Origin: Anaeramoeba flamelloides
Lineage: Eukaryota > Metamonada > Anaeramoebidae
DNA: 64,000 nucleotides
Reading direction: 5' to 3'
Assembly (NCBI GenBank): GCA_027625915.1
Contig: JANTQA010000023.1
Span: forward strand, 17,732,001 to 17,796,000
The notes below the pieces were generated by a model. It was not told the origin of the DNA. It saw only the letters and a program-made list of their open reading frames with translations, and did no database searches. Positions 49,001-60,982 of this stretch are shown here, one piece after another. A program made the translations under genes and the position numbers. The number at the start of each line of letters is the position of its first letter. Within the stretch, counting starts at the first letter, position 1.

Positions 49001-51581
49001 AAATATTTCTTTAGCAATACCCTATAAAAAGGTTCACATTTAATAATAAAGTTGGTTATCTACTTGGATGAAATAAAACTGAAAAGTAAAGTTTATCTTT
49101 TTTTTTCACATTTTCTTTAATTAAAAGAGTATTCAACTAAATATTATCTTAAATATTTCCCTCTCATTTTTAATTATAATATCACAAACCAATCTATGTA
49201 AAAAATTTGTTTTGAAAAAAATATTTTTCAATATATTCTAATCAAAATAAGTATAAATGATAAATTATATTTCAAAGATTTAAGGAAATTAGTTGAATTA
49301 TTAAAATAAAACTTTTTAAATCGAAACTTTAACTTAAATTGGAATAAAATACCGTGAAAAAATAATGAGTGAAATTGTTATCCCTAATTTTTTTTATTTT
49401 TGGAATTAAATGATAAATAAATAATTATCAAATCAAAAAAAAAAAAAAACAATCAGCAATCGGTATTTCTGAAGAAGAATTCTAAAAAATATCAAATTTT
49501 TTTGTTGATTCTATCTGAATTGGAAGTATTAAATGAAAGTTGGAATTAAAATTTGTTTTTGGAATTCTTTTAACTTATAAATAAATTTATACTACTAAAA
49601 TTTAAGTAATGGATAAGAGTAAAAATATATTTCTTAAATATTGAGTATTAAATAATTTTTTACATTTATGAACAGGTTTTCCATTGTATAATTAAAAAGG
49701 AAATGAATGGGTAATTAATTTTTCAAATATTAGAGATAAGTTCAAAAATACAAACATGATACTTTTTTATTTTTTCTTGATCAATCTAATAAATTTATCA
49801 AATTTCATTATTTTAATTGGGGGGGGGGCATATTATGGTATAGTACATTGTAATAATTAAAGATTGGTGGGTTATGTTTTAGATCACATTTTAAAGTTTG
49901 AATTTCTAATATTTTGGGTACTAAAAATTGGTAAAATGTAAATAAATAATTAACAATAAATTGTTATTGATTATTTATGGCTATTGTTATTCCAAGTTAG
50001 AAAAATAGTTGAAAGAATTTTTTGTTCATTTTATTGAAATTATTAAAATTATAAATTATAGTTGTGATTGTCAAGGGATGATCACTGTATTGGAATTTCG
50101 ATTTTTTTTTTTACTTTTTATTCTTTTTTCTTTTTTTTTTTTTCATGTTAAATTTTTAATATAAAGTCTTTTTCAAAGAAAAGTGTATCTAAGATTTCAA
50201 GAATTTTTCATAATTGAATCAAATTAATTATAGTACCATTCGAAAATCTTAGAAATTCTTTAACACCTAATAAAATACTTAATTGAAGATCGAAAACTGA
50301 TTAAAATAAAACAATAAAAATTAAAATTAGTTATTTTGAAAATTAATGTACCCTTTTTATTGGAAATGAGAAATCTAGTTTTGTAAATTGTAAGGGTTAT
50401 AAAATCAATAAAACCTATAAAAACTGTTGAACCAGGTGAATTGGGAAAAAGTTCTTTACCTTTTATTGTTAAATCTTTACACATCAAACTTTTTTTTATG
50501 GTCTCTTATTCAATATAAAGCCAGAATTCATCTGGGTATTTTGTTGGAATTGTTTTTTTCTTTTTTTTCTTTTTACTTTGTTATGTACATCAAGATAATA
50601 AAGGCCTTTTATAATTCCTGTATCTATCTCATTTAAAATCAAACTTAAACTTTTTACAGTTTTATACTAGAAGATAATTTCCAAATTTGTTTCTTCTTAT
50701 CTTGTTTTTTCATTTTCCAACTGTTCATTGCCCATAAATAAAAAAAAGCCAAAATGAAAAAATGAATAATTTAATAATTAAGATGAAAATCACCAATAAG
50801 TAATAAACTTATTAACAATCAAATTCAATAGTATTGATGATTTGAGATATGTGCCCATTTGTTTGAAAAAGAGTATAGTTTATAAGAATTAGTAGAGTTT
50901 TTTTTTTTGTGTGTTGATTTATTTTGTAAATATTGATAATTTTGACATAGCTTTTTCTTATTTTATTTTTCTAGTTGCTCTTATTGTAATATTTCAATAT
51001 CACATTATTTTTAAGTAACCACTTGACGTTTTTTGTCTTTAATTTGACAATTTTATTTTCAAGTTACTCGTACTTTTGTGTTTACAGTATCTTCATATTA
51101 GCAAATAACCACTTTGTCTTTTTCCTTTGTAACTCTTCTTCCCAATCTAAAGAAAATCCAGCCCGGGGAAAAAATGGAATAAAAATCAAAAGAACTTGTT
51201 TTAATAATAACAACAAAAAAAGGTTGTTCTTGATCTAGATGATGATATATTTTTTGACGTTCTTATATAATTGGAATTTTATCCCCATCCATCCTCATAT
51301 CAAATAATATGATTTTAAAAAGAAAAAAAAAAAAAGAAAAATGAAAAAAGAAAAGTTATTAACTGGGTAAACAATTTGTATTTTGTGGAAAGGTAATTAA
51401 AAAATTAAATATTTTTTTTTTTTTTTTTCAATAAAGTAGTTGTTTTATTACTTTTTGTCTTCAAAACAATTCTAATATAAAAGTTTAGTCAACAAATTTT
51501 TTTATAAAAAGCCAAAGCTTTGTAAAAAATATAATAATGATAAAAAAAAAAAAAAAAAATAAAATTAAATTAGTCTGTTTC
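46034..51581. other. 5.5-kb region with no firm gene
   Basis: AT-rich. A 64-codon frame at 46296-46102 (minus), just upstream of SF3B2, is less biased in composition than most shadows and could be an upstream frame in the SF3B2 leader or an unknown small protein. Another frame at 50487-50260 (minus) contains KGKELFPNSPGSTVFIGFID and may be a stray exon. Neither matches a family I know. A G9 run is at about 49820-49828. A short near-inverted pair AATTAATTAACAAGG-type occurs near 48880. Otherwise nothing. Confidence 0.35.
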
Positions 51582-53156
51582 TTAGTCTTCTTCTTCATCA
51601 GCGCTTTTTGAACCGATTTTTTCAAGAGATTCTTTAACCCATAAAGATTTAGGATTTAGTGCAAAGGCCTTTTGGATATCTTCTCTGGCGATCTCTTTTT
51701 TTTTCATTTTGTCATAGGCGATCGCTCTTAAGTTCAAGGCAAGGTATAGTGCCTTTTCTGCGTCTGTTCCACGAATTACATCAATAAATTTGGTAAATTC
51801 GAAAATGGCTCTTTGGTTCAAGCCCTTTGCCAATGAGAGGCAGCCAGAGTTTAGGAAATAAAATAATTTGTGTGCGGGGATCTTAAAGTCTAAGAGATCA
51901 AATGACTTTTCCAAGGTAACCTGTGCGTTTTTGTAATCATTTTTCCAAAGATGAACAAAGCCCAAGTGCATTAAGGTCCAGCTATTGGGAACCTTTTCGA
52001 TGATTTTGTTATAAAGCTCGATCGCTTTGTCGAATTTCTTTGACAAATAGAAGGCGTCTGCCCAGAGCATGAGCATTGGCAAATGATCTGGAGACAACTC
52101 AACGGCCTTATCCCAGTCGCGTTTAGCGTCTTGTTCCTTACCTGCGCCAAGTAAGGCAACTGCGCGTGCCCCCCAATAGTGGCCCATTCCACCTTTGAGT
52201 TCGATGGCCTTATCACAGGCAGTTTTGGCGTCTTCCCACAGATCGGCGTGGATGTTTGCTAGCGCCAATTCGTAATACATTTCGTCCTTGGGATCTTCTT
52301 CTTGGGCAATTTCAATTGCCTTTTGAAAGCAAATTATTGCCTGGTCGTGTCTGCCCTTAGCAGAAATCTTTTTGCCAAAGAACACCCACAGATCTGGGTT
52401 GCTTGTGGGCTTGACTCTTCCAATCAGCCCCTGGACTGCGTTCATGAAGTTTTCCTCCTGTGGGATGCATGGCCCCAGGTATTCTTCCAATTTCTGTGGT
52501 ACCATTTCTTCTTCGATCATTTGCATCACAGTTTGGACGTCCTCCATGATCTTGCCCAGCTCTTCCGATTTGAGGCCAACAACGTCAACCAAGAGGGTCA
52601 TTCCTTCTTCGATTTGCTTTCGATCGAGAATCTCTGGCAAGTTCTTGAGGGGCATATATTTCTCCATCAATTTCTCGATGTCAAGCGCACCAAGTGCAGA
52701 TTCCTGAATGCCCTTTTTGCTTGCCTTTTCAACTTCAAGTATCAAGGAGTATAGCCCCTCAATGTTTGTAGGGATCATCGTTAAGATGTTGAGAATCGAT
52801 GGTATTAACAGCCCTTTTTCCAGGTTGTTCAAGATCATGATCACATTGGTAAAGACATAATCCAAATGATCGGTTAAGAATTTTAAGACCTCCTTAATTA
52901 TTCGATCGACAATAACAGCATCCTCTTCAATGATCGTAATGAATTTTTTACTCTTTTCTTCATCAAAGCCCACAGCCTTGCAAAAGGATCTTAGCGCTCC
53001 AATAATGTCAAGCTTTTTTAGTGCCTCAATAGCATCGGTTAAATCAGTTTGGTTTTTAGGTGCGTTGTTAACGTTGATACCGATTTCATCAACAAATGTT
53101 GAAATCGCTTTCATAAATCTTGGGTATGATTTGATCCATGTTAATATTTGTCCCAT
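51582..53156 (-). CDS. TPR-repeat protein with a unique helical N-terminal half
   Basis: Single exon, 524 residues. The start is the ATG at 53156; the ATG further up at 53312 would add a Phe/Lys-rich leader and is rejected. About 258-515 is a run of TPR-like helix pairs: HDQAIICFQKAIEIAQ, EDAKTACDKAIELKG, KEQDAKRDWDKAVELSPDH, KFDKAIELYNKIIEKVPNS, DYKNAQVTLEKSF, EIAREDIQKAFALNPKS. TPRs bind partner proteins. Residues 1-250 are helical and acidic with no family I recognise. The first residues MGQILT fit the N-myristoylation pattern (Gly2, Thr6), so it may sit on a membrane. It ends in an acidic DEEED. High GC and codon use like SF3B2 suggest strong expression. The function cannot be told from sequence. 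Confidence 0.88.
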   Translation of the reverse strand: MGQILTWIKSYPRFMKAISTFVDEIGINVNNAPKNQTDLTDAIEALKKLDIIGALRSFCKAVGFDEEKSKKFITIIEEDAVIVDRIIKEVLKFLTDHLDYVFTNVIMILNNLEKGLLIPSILNILTMIPTNIEGLYSLILEVEKASKKGIQESALGALDIEKLMEKYMPLKNLPEILDRKQIEEGMTLLVDVVGLKSEELGKIMEDVQTVMQMIEEEMVPQKLEEYLGPCIPQEENFMNAVQGLIGRVKPTSNPDLWVFFGKKISAKGRHDQAIICFQKAIEIAQEEDPKDEMYYELALANIHADLWEDAKTACDKAIELKGGMGHYWGARAVALLGAGKEQDAKRDWDKAVELSPDHLPMLMLWADAFYLSKKFDKAIELYNKIIEKVPNSWTLMHLGFVHLWKNDYKNAQVTLEKSFDLLDFKIPAHKLFYFLNSGCLSLAKGLNQRAIFEFTKFIDVIRGTDAEKALYLALNLRAIAYDKMKKKEIAREDIQKAFALNPKSLWVKESLEKIGSKSADEEED

Positions 53157-55924
53157 TTTATTTGTTTTGTTTGTTGTGTTAAGTTTTTTTTTGAAAAAAA
53201 AAAAAAGAAAAAATAATAATAAAATTAAAAAATTGAAGTAAGAAAAAAGGAGAAAAAAAAAATGATAAAGTTTTTTGTTGGGAAATTTTATTCCAAATAC
53301 AATTTGAACCAAATGAAATCTCTGTCTTCATTGGAAAGTAAATTAGTTTTTTTTATTTAGTTGGTGTTTTTATTCCTTTTGCTTGTGAATGTGCAATTAT
53401 AAGTTTATGGATTTTTACAAAATAACCAATAAATTTTCAATTTGTAATTATTAAGCTCTCAACCTGTTGTTGAACTATAAAAGAAAAGAGGAAAGTAACT
53501 TTTTTCAAAAGAGAAAATCCGTTCTTTCTCAACAAGGTTTGATTTGCAATTTATTTTGAAAGAAAAGTATTTTCAAGGTGAATCCAAAAAAAAAAGACAT
53601 TTAGTTGGACACACGATCCCTTACATAAAGGTATTGAATGGTTTGTATTTTCAGATACAGAAGAACTCTTAAATTTCTCTTATTCTCTGAATTTTGGGAT
53701 TTTGAATAAAGTTATTTTCCAAATAATAAATGATAATTTTTATATCAATTTCACAAAATATAGATTAATTCTAACTGTTATAATCAAATTCGCAGAGTAA
53801 AAATTTTATCTTAGAATTACATAAGGAAGTTTAATTTGTTGTCAAAAGATATCATTTCTAAAAGATTTTGTAAAGATCTTTGGGTTTTCTGTGAATGATT
53901 TACTTGAAAAATATTTTGGAAAGTGAACCAAAAATTTTCATTTTTTAATTAGAAAATAATAGTATTCATATTTTATTGAATAAAAGTAGGTAAAAAAATC
54001 CATAAGTTAATTATTATTGATAAGATTTAAAATCTTTTATAAAGGTTTAATTGATAAAAGACATAATTCTCATTTAAACAACAATATCTGGATTTGACAA
54101 ATCAAATATTTTAATCAAAAATTAGCTTTTTCTTTTTAAAAATATTGGGAATTTGAAATCCGAAATAAGAAAATAGTTTGTATTTATTATTCAATACATT
54201 TTCATAGGGTTTTTAAAATTAAAAATTCTGAAATTTATGAATTTTTTTTGATTTTTATTTTTTTTGTTTTTAGATCCTCTTGAGTATTTTTTTTTATGCT
54301 CAAGAATGATTTCTGAATTTTTCAGGTTGTAAATGGGAAAAAAGTATCTTTTTCATTACATGTGATGCCTTTACTGGTATTCTCTCAAGCGACAAAAAAA
54401 TTGACAATATATTGGTAGTATTTAATAGTATTTTATTACATTTAAAAAGAAAGTAAGTGGATTGGGGTAGAAAAGTCAAGAGAAAAATAAAAATATATTA
54501 ATCAAATTCAAACAAATCCAAATATCTCCAATGGTTTATTAGTTTGGAGCTGTTATCATTTAAAAACTGAATAAACTAATAAGTAACTTTTTTTCGGGGT
54601 AATACCCGAAAAATATCACATTTAATTAAAAAATCACAATTTTAACAAAAAAAAGTGAAAAATTTCGATTTAATTTTTGAACTTGAGCTTAAGAAAAAAT
54701 TTTTTTGGTTTAGGAAAAATGATTGAAGCAATTTTCTCAGAGAAAAACTCAAAAGATACAAAGAAGACTTTTAATAAGTTCATCAAACCATATTTTAACA
54801 ATATTAAAAAAATGCTGGGAAATACTTACAGGTTCAAAATACCCTTTTTGGTAATGAGGAAATAATAGACGATATTAAGTAGAATTTTTATAGATCACAG
54901 AAAATAGTGACTAATCCTAAAATTATCAAAATTTCTGGCCGAAGTGGTTAAAAATTATAAATTTTTTGTTTTTAATTATAATTCACTGGTTGGTTATGCG
55001 AGATCAGCCGGTAATTTAAATACTTAGCTCAAAGCTACAAGAATGAAGTAAATAAAAATATTCCCAATCTATGAAAATTCAAAACAGACATGCAGTAATA
55101 ACTGCCAAATTCATGAAAAGATTACAAAATTCGAAAGGTCATACAATCTTGATTTGTAAGAAGCTAAAACTTAGCCCTAGTGCCAGAAAAAAAGTAAAAA
55201 ATGATATTTTTTTGTCTTTTTTTTTTAAATAATTTTTTTTGGAAGGTCTTTAAGTTATAGTTTTGAACCAAATACAGTACAAAGTTTGGATAGTAAACAT
55301 TTTTACATTTCAGGCAATTTTTTGTTCATGTGATTTTTGAAAAAGGAGATTGGAAAAAAAAATAAAAAAAAATAGACATATATTACTTTTATACTGAGAC
55401 TAGGGCTTTCACTTATGTGTAAAAAAAGAAAAAATTTTCCTTAAGAATTTTTTTTTATCCAGTTGACTTTTATTTTTATAGAGAAGAAAGGCTACATTGG
55501 AAAAAAAATCCAGTGGATATTTGCTAATACATTGACACTAAAACACGGAATTAGGAATAAATCATTAATAAAAACTAAAAATTTAAGGCAAAAAACATAA
55601 AAGTTTTAAAAGATGAAAAATTAAAAAAGAATAAATTACAACAAACAAGCAGAGATCCCAAAAAAATTCATGATTAATTATCAAATTAAATTAAAATAAT
55701 CAAGCATATTTAATTGTGTTTTTACGTGTATTTAATTAAATACAACCTTATTTGTTTTTTTTTTTTTTTTTTTTTTTTTTGATTTTTTAGCAATTAATCA
55801 CTATTAATAAAATTTAAATTTCTTTTTTTTTTTTATCTTGTCAATTTTTTTTTATATTTTGGCAATAAAATTAGTTTAAGTATCAAGACACGATAACTAA
55901 TCATAAATTCCAAATTCAAATTCA
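53157..55924. other. No gene recognised; possible old coding remnant at 54.7-55.2 kb
   Basis: AT-rich. Around 54677-55170 a plus-strand stretch has more even composition and short open pieces such as KMIEAIFSEKNSKDTKKTF and LVGYARSAGNLNT, broken by stops. It looks like a decayed gene or element; the family is unknown. A long poly-T is at 55755-55780. Confidence 0.3.
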
Positions 55925-56480
55925 GAATTTTTAACACCCCAAAATTCAATTTTTGACAAACAATGAAATCTACTTTATTCAATTCAAGAAGAAATACCTA
56001 GTTAGAATCATTCACTAATTTAAATTTTAACACTTTTTTATCAATAAAAATACGCACAAAAAATACAAATAAATAATTGTCAATACAAATAAACCAAAAC
56101 TTGTTAAATATTTATAAAAGAGCCGAATAAAAAAGAATTATTGGTAAATTTGTTTGAATTTTCACTTAAAATTATTGATACATCTATTTTGGTTAGAAAC
56201 TATCAATTAATTTAATTTGATTTTTTCTATTTAAAAAAACTCAACTTTAAATCATAATTAACTGTTTGTTAATATTATGATCAAAAGAAATAGGTTATGT
56301 AATTCAAAAAACACTAATAAATTAAAAACCAAAAAATGAAAAAATGATTTTCATATTTTAAAAAAAATCAAAATTATCTCCAATTTCAATGTAATTGCAT
56401 TATTATGATTCTTCGAACTGTTTTAACGGTGTTATAAATTTTTAATTTTATTTTATTATTTGTTTCTTAAATTGTATTTA
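55925..56480. repeat. Family E repeat, single arm
   Basis: Aligns with the left arm of the 33-kb palindrome: TTTTTAACACCCCAAAATTC, CAATTCAAGAAGAAATACC, AATAAATAATTGTCAATA and TATGTAATTCAAAAAACA. Diverged but collinear over about 500 bp. Not followed by an inverse partner. Confidence 0.65.
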
Positions 56481-56734
56481 TATGATTAAATAAAATTATG
56501 CTTATAGTTTAATCTACATTTCCTCAATAATAATTAATAAAGTTCTTTTTTTTTGGTGAATAACTTACATTTAGGCAACCCTGTTTGTGAAAAAATTGTC
56601 GATATCTATAAGATAAAAGTACAAAAGAGTTTATTTTTATTAAATTAAATCGATTCTTTTCCGAAAAGATACATTCCAAGTGAAGAGAAAAAACTTAATT
56701 TTTATTATTATTTTTGTAGTTTAATAGTATTAAA

Positions 56735-56926
56735 TATTCTAAATTGATTGGTATAAACTTGGTTAATGGTTTTACGGGGTATTTGACATTAGTAAAAGGT
56801 TTGAAAGGTGTTATGTTTTAGTAAGTTTGGATTTTTTTTTTACTTATTTCATTGAAAGTGGCTATGCGTTTATCACAGCACAACACATATATTACCACAA
56901 ATCATTAAAGTAAAGCATTGGTTGCT
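56735..56926 (+). CDS. Candidate last two exons of an unknown small membrane-like protein
   Basis: A frame read through a strong GTAAGT donor gives SKLIGINLVNGFTGYLTLV, then KGLKGVMFY. After an intron ending TTTCATTGAAAG it continues GYAFITAQHIYYHKSLK to a TAA. The upstream border fits an acceptor at TTTAATAG, and a further exon may end at a CCAA|GTGAAG donor near 56690. The composition is unlike the surrounding homopolymer-driven frames. It has a hydrophobic middle and an Ala/Gly-rich second part. No family recognised. The borders are approximate. Confidence 0.35.
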
Positions 56927-56942
56927 GAATAGGACACATGGT

Positions 56943-57565
56943 ATAATTAGAACTATTGGTCTATTCTACATCATTTTTATTCTTGATTATAATTACTTAT
57001 TTTATTTTTTTCAATTAAATCTTTTCTCATTTTTTGAATAAGGGTACTGTACCAAGATAACGAAAAAAGTTTTTTTTCTAACTTTTCCCATATTTTTTGG
57101 GTTTCAGACTTTTTTCCTGACTCATGAGAATACCATTATACTGGTGTTTGAATTATAAATGAGTAATAATTTTCACTTTATATTCAATTTCCTTTTTCAA
57201 ATAGAGTCACAAATTACAACCTACTTCCTTGAAAACAATATTTATTGAAGAAAAATCTAGATAGGGAAGTTAAAATTTTAACTCCATTCAGAATTCAAAT
57301 ACAAGTATTCATTTTTAAAATTTTTCTTATACAAAAAGAAGTAGATCTATTTGAGATAAATTCTAAAGACTGAGAAACGAATATTTATCTTGAGGGAAAA
57401 TTGTATATATAAATAATCACTTTAATAGGTGTTTATAAAAATGAGGAAATCTTGAATGTAACCTTAATTGTAAAAAGTGAAATTAATAAGGTTTTCTTTT
57501 CTGTTTTGGAATAACTTTCATTTTTCTGTATTTTCTTTCTTCGTATTGATTAGTTAATATTTGAA
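56943..57565. other. 5' flank of the uS17 gene
   Basis: AT-rich, no gene. It contains the promoter and leader of RPS11 by position, but I recognise no motif. Confidence 0.3.
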
Positions 57566-58389
57566 ATGACAGAACAAAACCAAAGAGCATTCCAAAAACA
57601 AAAAGGTGTCTTTGTTTCAGACAAAAGAAGAGTACTTGGAAGATGGGTGAAAGGAAAATCAAGACTCGTAAAGAAAATTGGGTTAGGCTTTAAAACACCA
57701 AAAGAAGCAATTGAAGGAACTTATATTGATAAAAAATGGTAATTTTTTCAATGGTATAAATGAAAACAAAATTATAATTGGGATCAACAAACACTTAGTC
57801 TTCTTTGTTCACCATTCTTCGATTTTTTCTTTTTTCTTTTTTCTTTTTTCTTTTTCAAATTTGAAAATAAAACAAACAAAAAAAAAAACAAAAAAACAAA
57901 ATAAAACAAAAAAAAACAATTTTCTATTGAAATTTTGATCTGCAAACTAAACAGTCCTTTTACAGGGAACGTAAGTATCCGTGGAAGAATTTTAAGAGGT
58001 GTTGTTATTAGTACAAAAATGGAAAGAACAATCATCATCAGACGCGATTATCTCCACTATTTAAAAAAGTATAACAGATTTGAAAAACGACATAGAAATC
58101 TTCCTGCTCATTGCTCCCCATGTTTCAAACATGTTAAGCCAGGCGATATTGTTACAATCGGTCAAACAAGGTAAATACAAATCCTTTTTTTTATTTTTCC
58201 TTTCTTTTGTTTTTTTTTTTTCTTTTAATTCAAAAATTGCTTTTTTTTTTTTATTTTTCATTCTTTGATTGGTAATATCCAATTCAATCCACAATTTATA
58301 GACCATTGTCAAAAACTGTACACTTCAATGTTATTAAATGGGAACCACAACAAGGTGTTGATGCTGTTAAACAATTTAGACAATTTTAA
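57566..58389 (+). CDS. rps11: Small-subunit ribosomal protein uS17 (S11e), three exons
   Basis: uS17 binds 18S rRNA in the 40S body. The exons are 57566-57738, 57955-58170 and 58302-58389, with GT-AG borders and phases 2 and 2, giving 158 residues, the same as the animal protein. Near-universal blocks are present: [93 protein letters not shown]. The Cys codon of KKC is split by intron 1 (TG|T) and an Arg codon by intron 2 (AG|A). Both introns are short and pyrimidine/adenine-rich. The ATG at 57566 precedes [11 protein letters not shown], which fits the family's start. It stops at TAA, 58389. This gene is the best calibration of intron structure in the window. Confidence 0.98.
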
Positions 58390-58706
58390 AAAAAACAAAA
58401 GCACTATTTAAATAGAATGTAGATTTTTTCAATAGCTACACACTTAGAGATCAAAATACAAATATTTTCTTTGACAAAATTTCAGAAATAATAACTCGTG
58501 ATTACAGGGAATTCATAGAGAACAGAATTTTTGTTTTTATCTTTTTTCTTTGTTTTTTTTTTTTTTTGTTTGTTTGTTAAATCCGCTTCTGTGATCCATT
58601 AAATTGGACTTCAGAAGAAATTTCATTTGATCATCAAATTTAAGGCATTTCTTTGATGCATAAATTTCAAAATAAATACTCAAACAACAGTAGTAACTTA
58701 AATATA
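58390..58706. other. 3' flank of uS17
   Basis: AT-rich with a poly-T run near 58551-58567. Nothing else recognised. Confidence 0.3.
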
Positions 58707-58906
58707 CAACCAGTTCCACTTTTAAGGCACAAACTTTGAACGAATATTGAAGGCACAAAGAAAAATCCCAAATTAAGGCACAAAATTAGCAATTCTAGTA
58801 AAATAAATTGTGAAAAAAAAATCCTAAAAATTGTTCCTTAATTTAAGATTTTTCTTTGTTCTCTTAATTTCTTTCAAAGTTTGTGCCTTCAAAGTGGAAC
58901 TGATTG
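58707..58906. mobile_element. TA-flanked inverted-repeat element, family C, 200 bp
   Basis: Exactly 200 bp between TA dinucleotides (58705-58706 and 58907-58908). The left end is CAACCAGTTCCACTTTTAAG, the right end read inward CAATCAGTTCCACTTTGAAG, then GGCACAAACTTTGA in both. A GGCACAAA word also repeats inside. No coding capacity. Confidence 0.8.
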
Positions 58907-60801
58907 TACTCTCTGATCGAATGTTTGGTTTGGTTTGGTTTGGTTTTAAAAAGTCTCGAAAAAAATGATCAAAACAATAACTTTTCACAACGAAAATTGC
59001 ACATTTGTTGCTTTATATTTCATAAAACCTATTCCAAAATTTTCTTTTTTAGAAAACTTAATTAAATTCCAAATACTTCTAAGAACTATGTCTATTCTTG
59101 ACGCTCTTTGAATTGGAAATCACAAATTTGGTCACTTCAAAATTCTCTCATTACCAGATCAAATGACTCTTTTGTTGAACTCTTAACAATAAATTCCATT
59201 CCAAAAATTGAGGAAAATGAAAGAAAAGAAAAAGAAAGAAAGGGAAAATCCAAAAATTAATATTAAATTAAACGAAAATTCAAAATTTGTCAAAGGTTTC
59301 AAAAGAAAGTTGATGATGTAAAACACTTCATATGGGGCCGTAAAAAATATGAGAAAAATCGAAGACACTGGAAAAAAACAATTCAAAAATTTCAAAAATT
59401 TTGACTTCAATATAATAGCCAAACAGGATGACAGATGAACTATTGAGGAAAATGAACATAAAAGAAATCTTTGATGTTACCATAGAATACTTTTTGAACA
59501 ATCAGACTCAACACGCTATTAGGAAAAAGGAGCTCAAAACTAAATAACCCCTAATAGGCCCACAAAAAAAATCATTTGTATCAAAATAGTTTCAGATTTC
59601 TCACATCAATTATTTTTTACTTCTTCATTTTTTTTCTTTTTTTACATTTCTTCAGTTTTTTTTAACATATTTATTTTTTTCTCTCTTTTTTTTAAAAAAC
59701 TAAATTAAGTTTCAAATATTTCTAATAACTGTGTACCTTTTAGACCCCTTTTAAATTGGAAGTTACAAATTTATTCATTTCAAAATTCTCTCATTACCAG
59801 ATTAAATTACTTTCATTTAACCCTTAACAATAAATCCAATTCCAAAAAATTTTACACACCCAAAATCAAAAATAGGCAAATAAAAAAAAATCATTTTTTA
59901 TATTTTCCAAACATAATATGTCCTTAATAAAATTAAGCACTATTTTTTTCTGATTAATATTTTTCGAAATTAAGAACTAACTTAATTCAATTAAACACTG
60001 TGATAAATTTTTTTAGAATAAAAACACTCTCAACTTTTGAATATCAAAATTATTTTTTGAAATTATTGTGCACTTTTTTATTTTTTTTTGAAAAATTGGG
60101 GTTGAGAAAAGTTTGAAATCAAAGAATAAGTTAACATATTAAATTAGAATGCTTTTCCAGAGAGTTTATCCTTTTAGTTTAACTTTTTTAAAATTTATAC
60201 CATTTAAAACTAAAAAAAACATTTGAAGACCAAATTAGTGCCTTTTGTGAAAAGAAAATTCCCCATAATTTAGAATTTGTTTTAGTAAATGATTCAAAAT
60301 AAGATACTGAATCTAAAAATATACATGATTTCAAGTTTTAATTCAATGATTTTGGCAAAAAATGTTTTCAAGAATAAGTTAAATTGAAACTTTATTTATT
60401 TTTATTTTTTCATTTAGTTTTTTTAATTGTATTAATGTCAAGTATTTGATCAGTTTTCCATTTTTAGTGTTTTTTGGTTTTAATGGACATGTTAAATCAC
60501 GTTTAAGTTGCCCAGTATTAATGTTTTTATTTGTAATCCTTTTTGTTCAAAATGGTTGGGTGAATACAGCCCTAACATTATTTAGTGCACACGATAAGAT
60601 CTTCTCCTAGGCAGAAAAAATCAAAATATGGCACAAAAAAAAAATAAAAATACACAAAAAAAGATTTGTTATAGAAAAGCACAATCTTTCTTTTTTTTTT
60701 CAAGTCAAACAATAACCTAAAAAAAAAATTTAGGTGTCTTCTCTTCAAGAATTGTGCGGTTAATAAACAAAAATTTTTTTGGTACCTTATTTGATTAATT
60801 A
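58907..60801. repeat. Direct repeat pair of about 165 bp in a gene-free stretch
   Basis: 59050-59215 and 59690-59855 share TTCAAAATTCTCTCATTACC, then AGAT(C/T)AAAT, then CTCTTAACAATAAAT or CCCTTAACAATAAAT. A weaker inverse match lies at about 62220-62290 (TTATTTCCAATTCAAAGAG). It may be an old dispersed repeat. No gene in this interval. Confidence 0.55.
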
Positions 60802-60982
60802 AGGTTTGCAATCCCTGAAACTTTGAAAAAAGATTATCTTGTGTAGGATGTAGTGAATTGTTAATTTAGTTCTTAGCTGATCTATCTTGTACTTGGTATG
60901 GGTTTTAATAGTGGTTCAAAATTAACAACTCACTACATCCTACACAAGATAATCTTTTTTCAAATTTCAGGGATTGTAACCC
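60802..60982. mobile_element. TA-flanked inverted-repeat element, 181 bp
   Basis: Arms of about 70 bp: AATCCCTGAAACTTTGAAAA, AAGATTATCTTGTGTAGGAT, GTAGTGA at left, with their inverse at right (TCACTACATCCTACACAAGA, TAATCTTTTTTCAAATTTCA, GGGATT). TA at 60800-60801 and 60983-60984. The arms are close to identical, so it is probably young. Confidence 0.8.

Noticed and set aside
52302-53241. Plus-strand frames
   Set aside because: They are shadows of the TPR gene.
53157-53312. 52-residue N-terminal extension of the TPR protein
   Set aside because: It is Phe/Lys-rich, follows poly-A/T, and would bury the MGQILT start.
54950-55025. tRNA-like segment (GGCCGAAGTGGTTA)
   Set aside because: No acceptor stem or T-arm could be formed around it.
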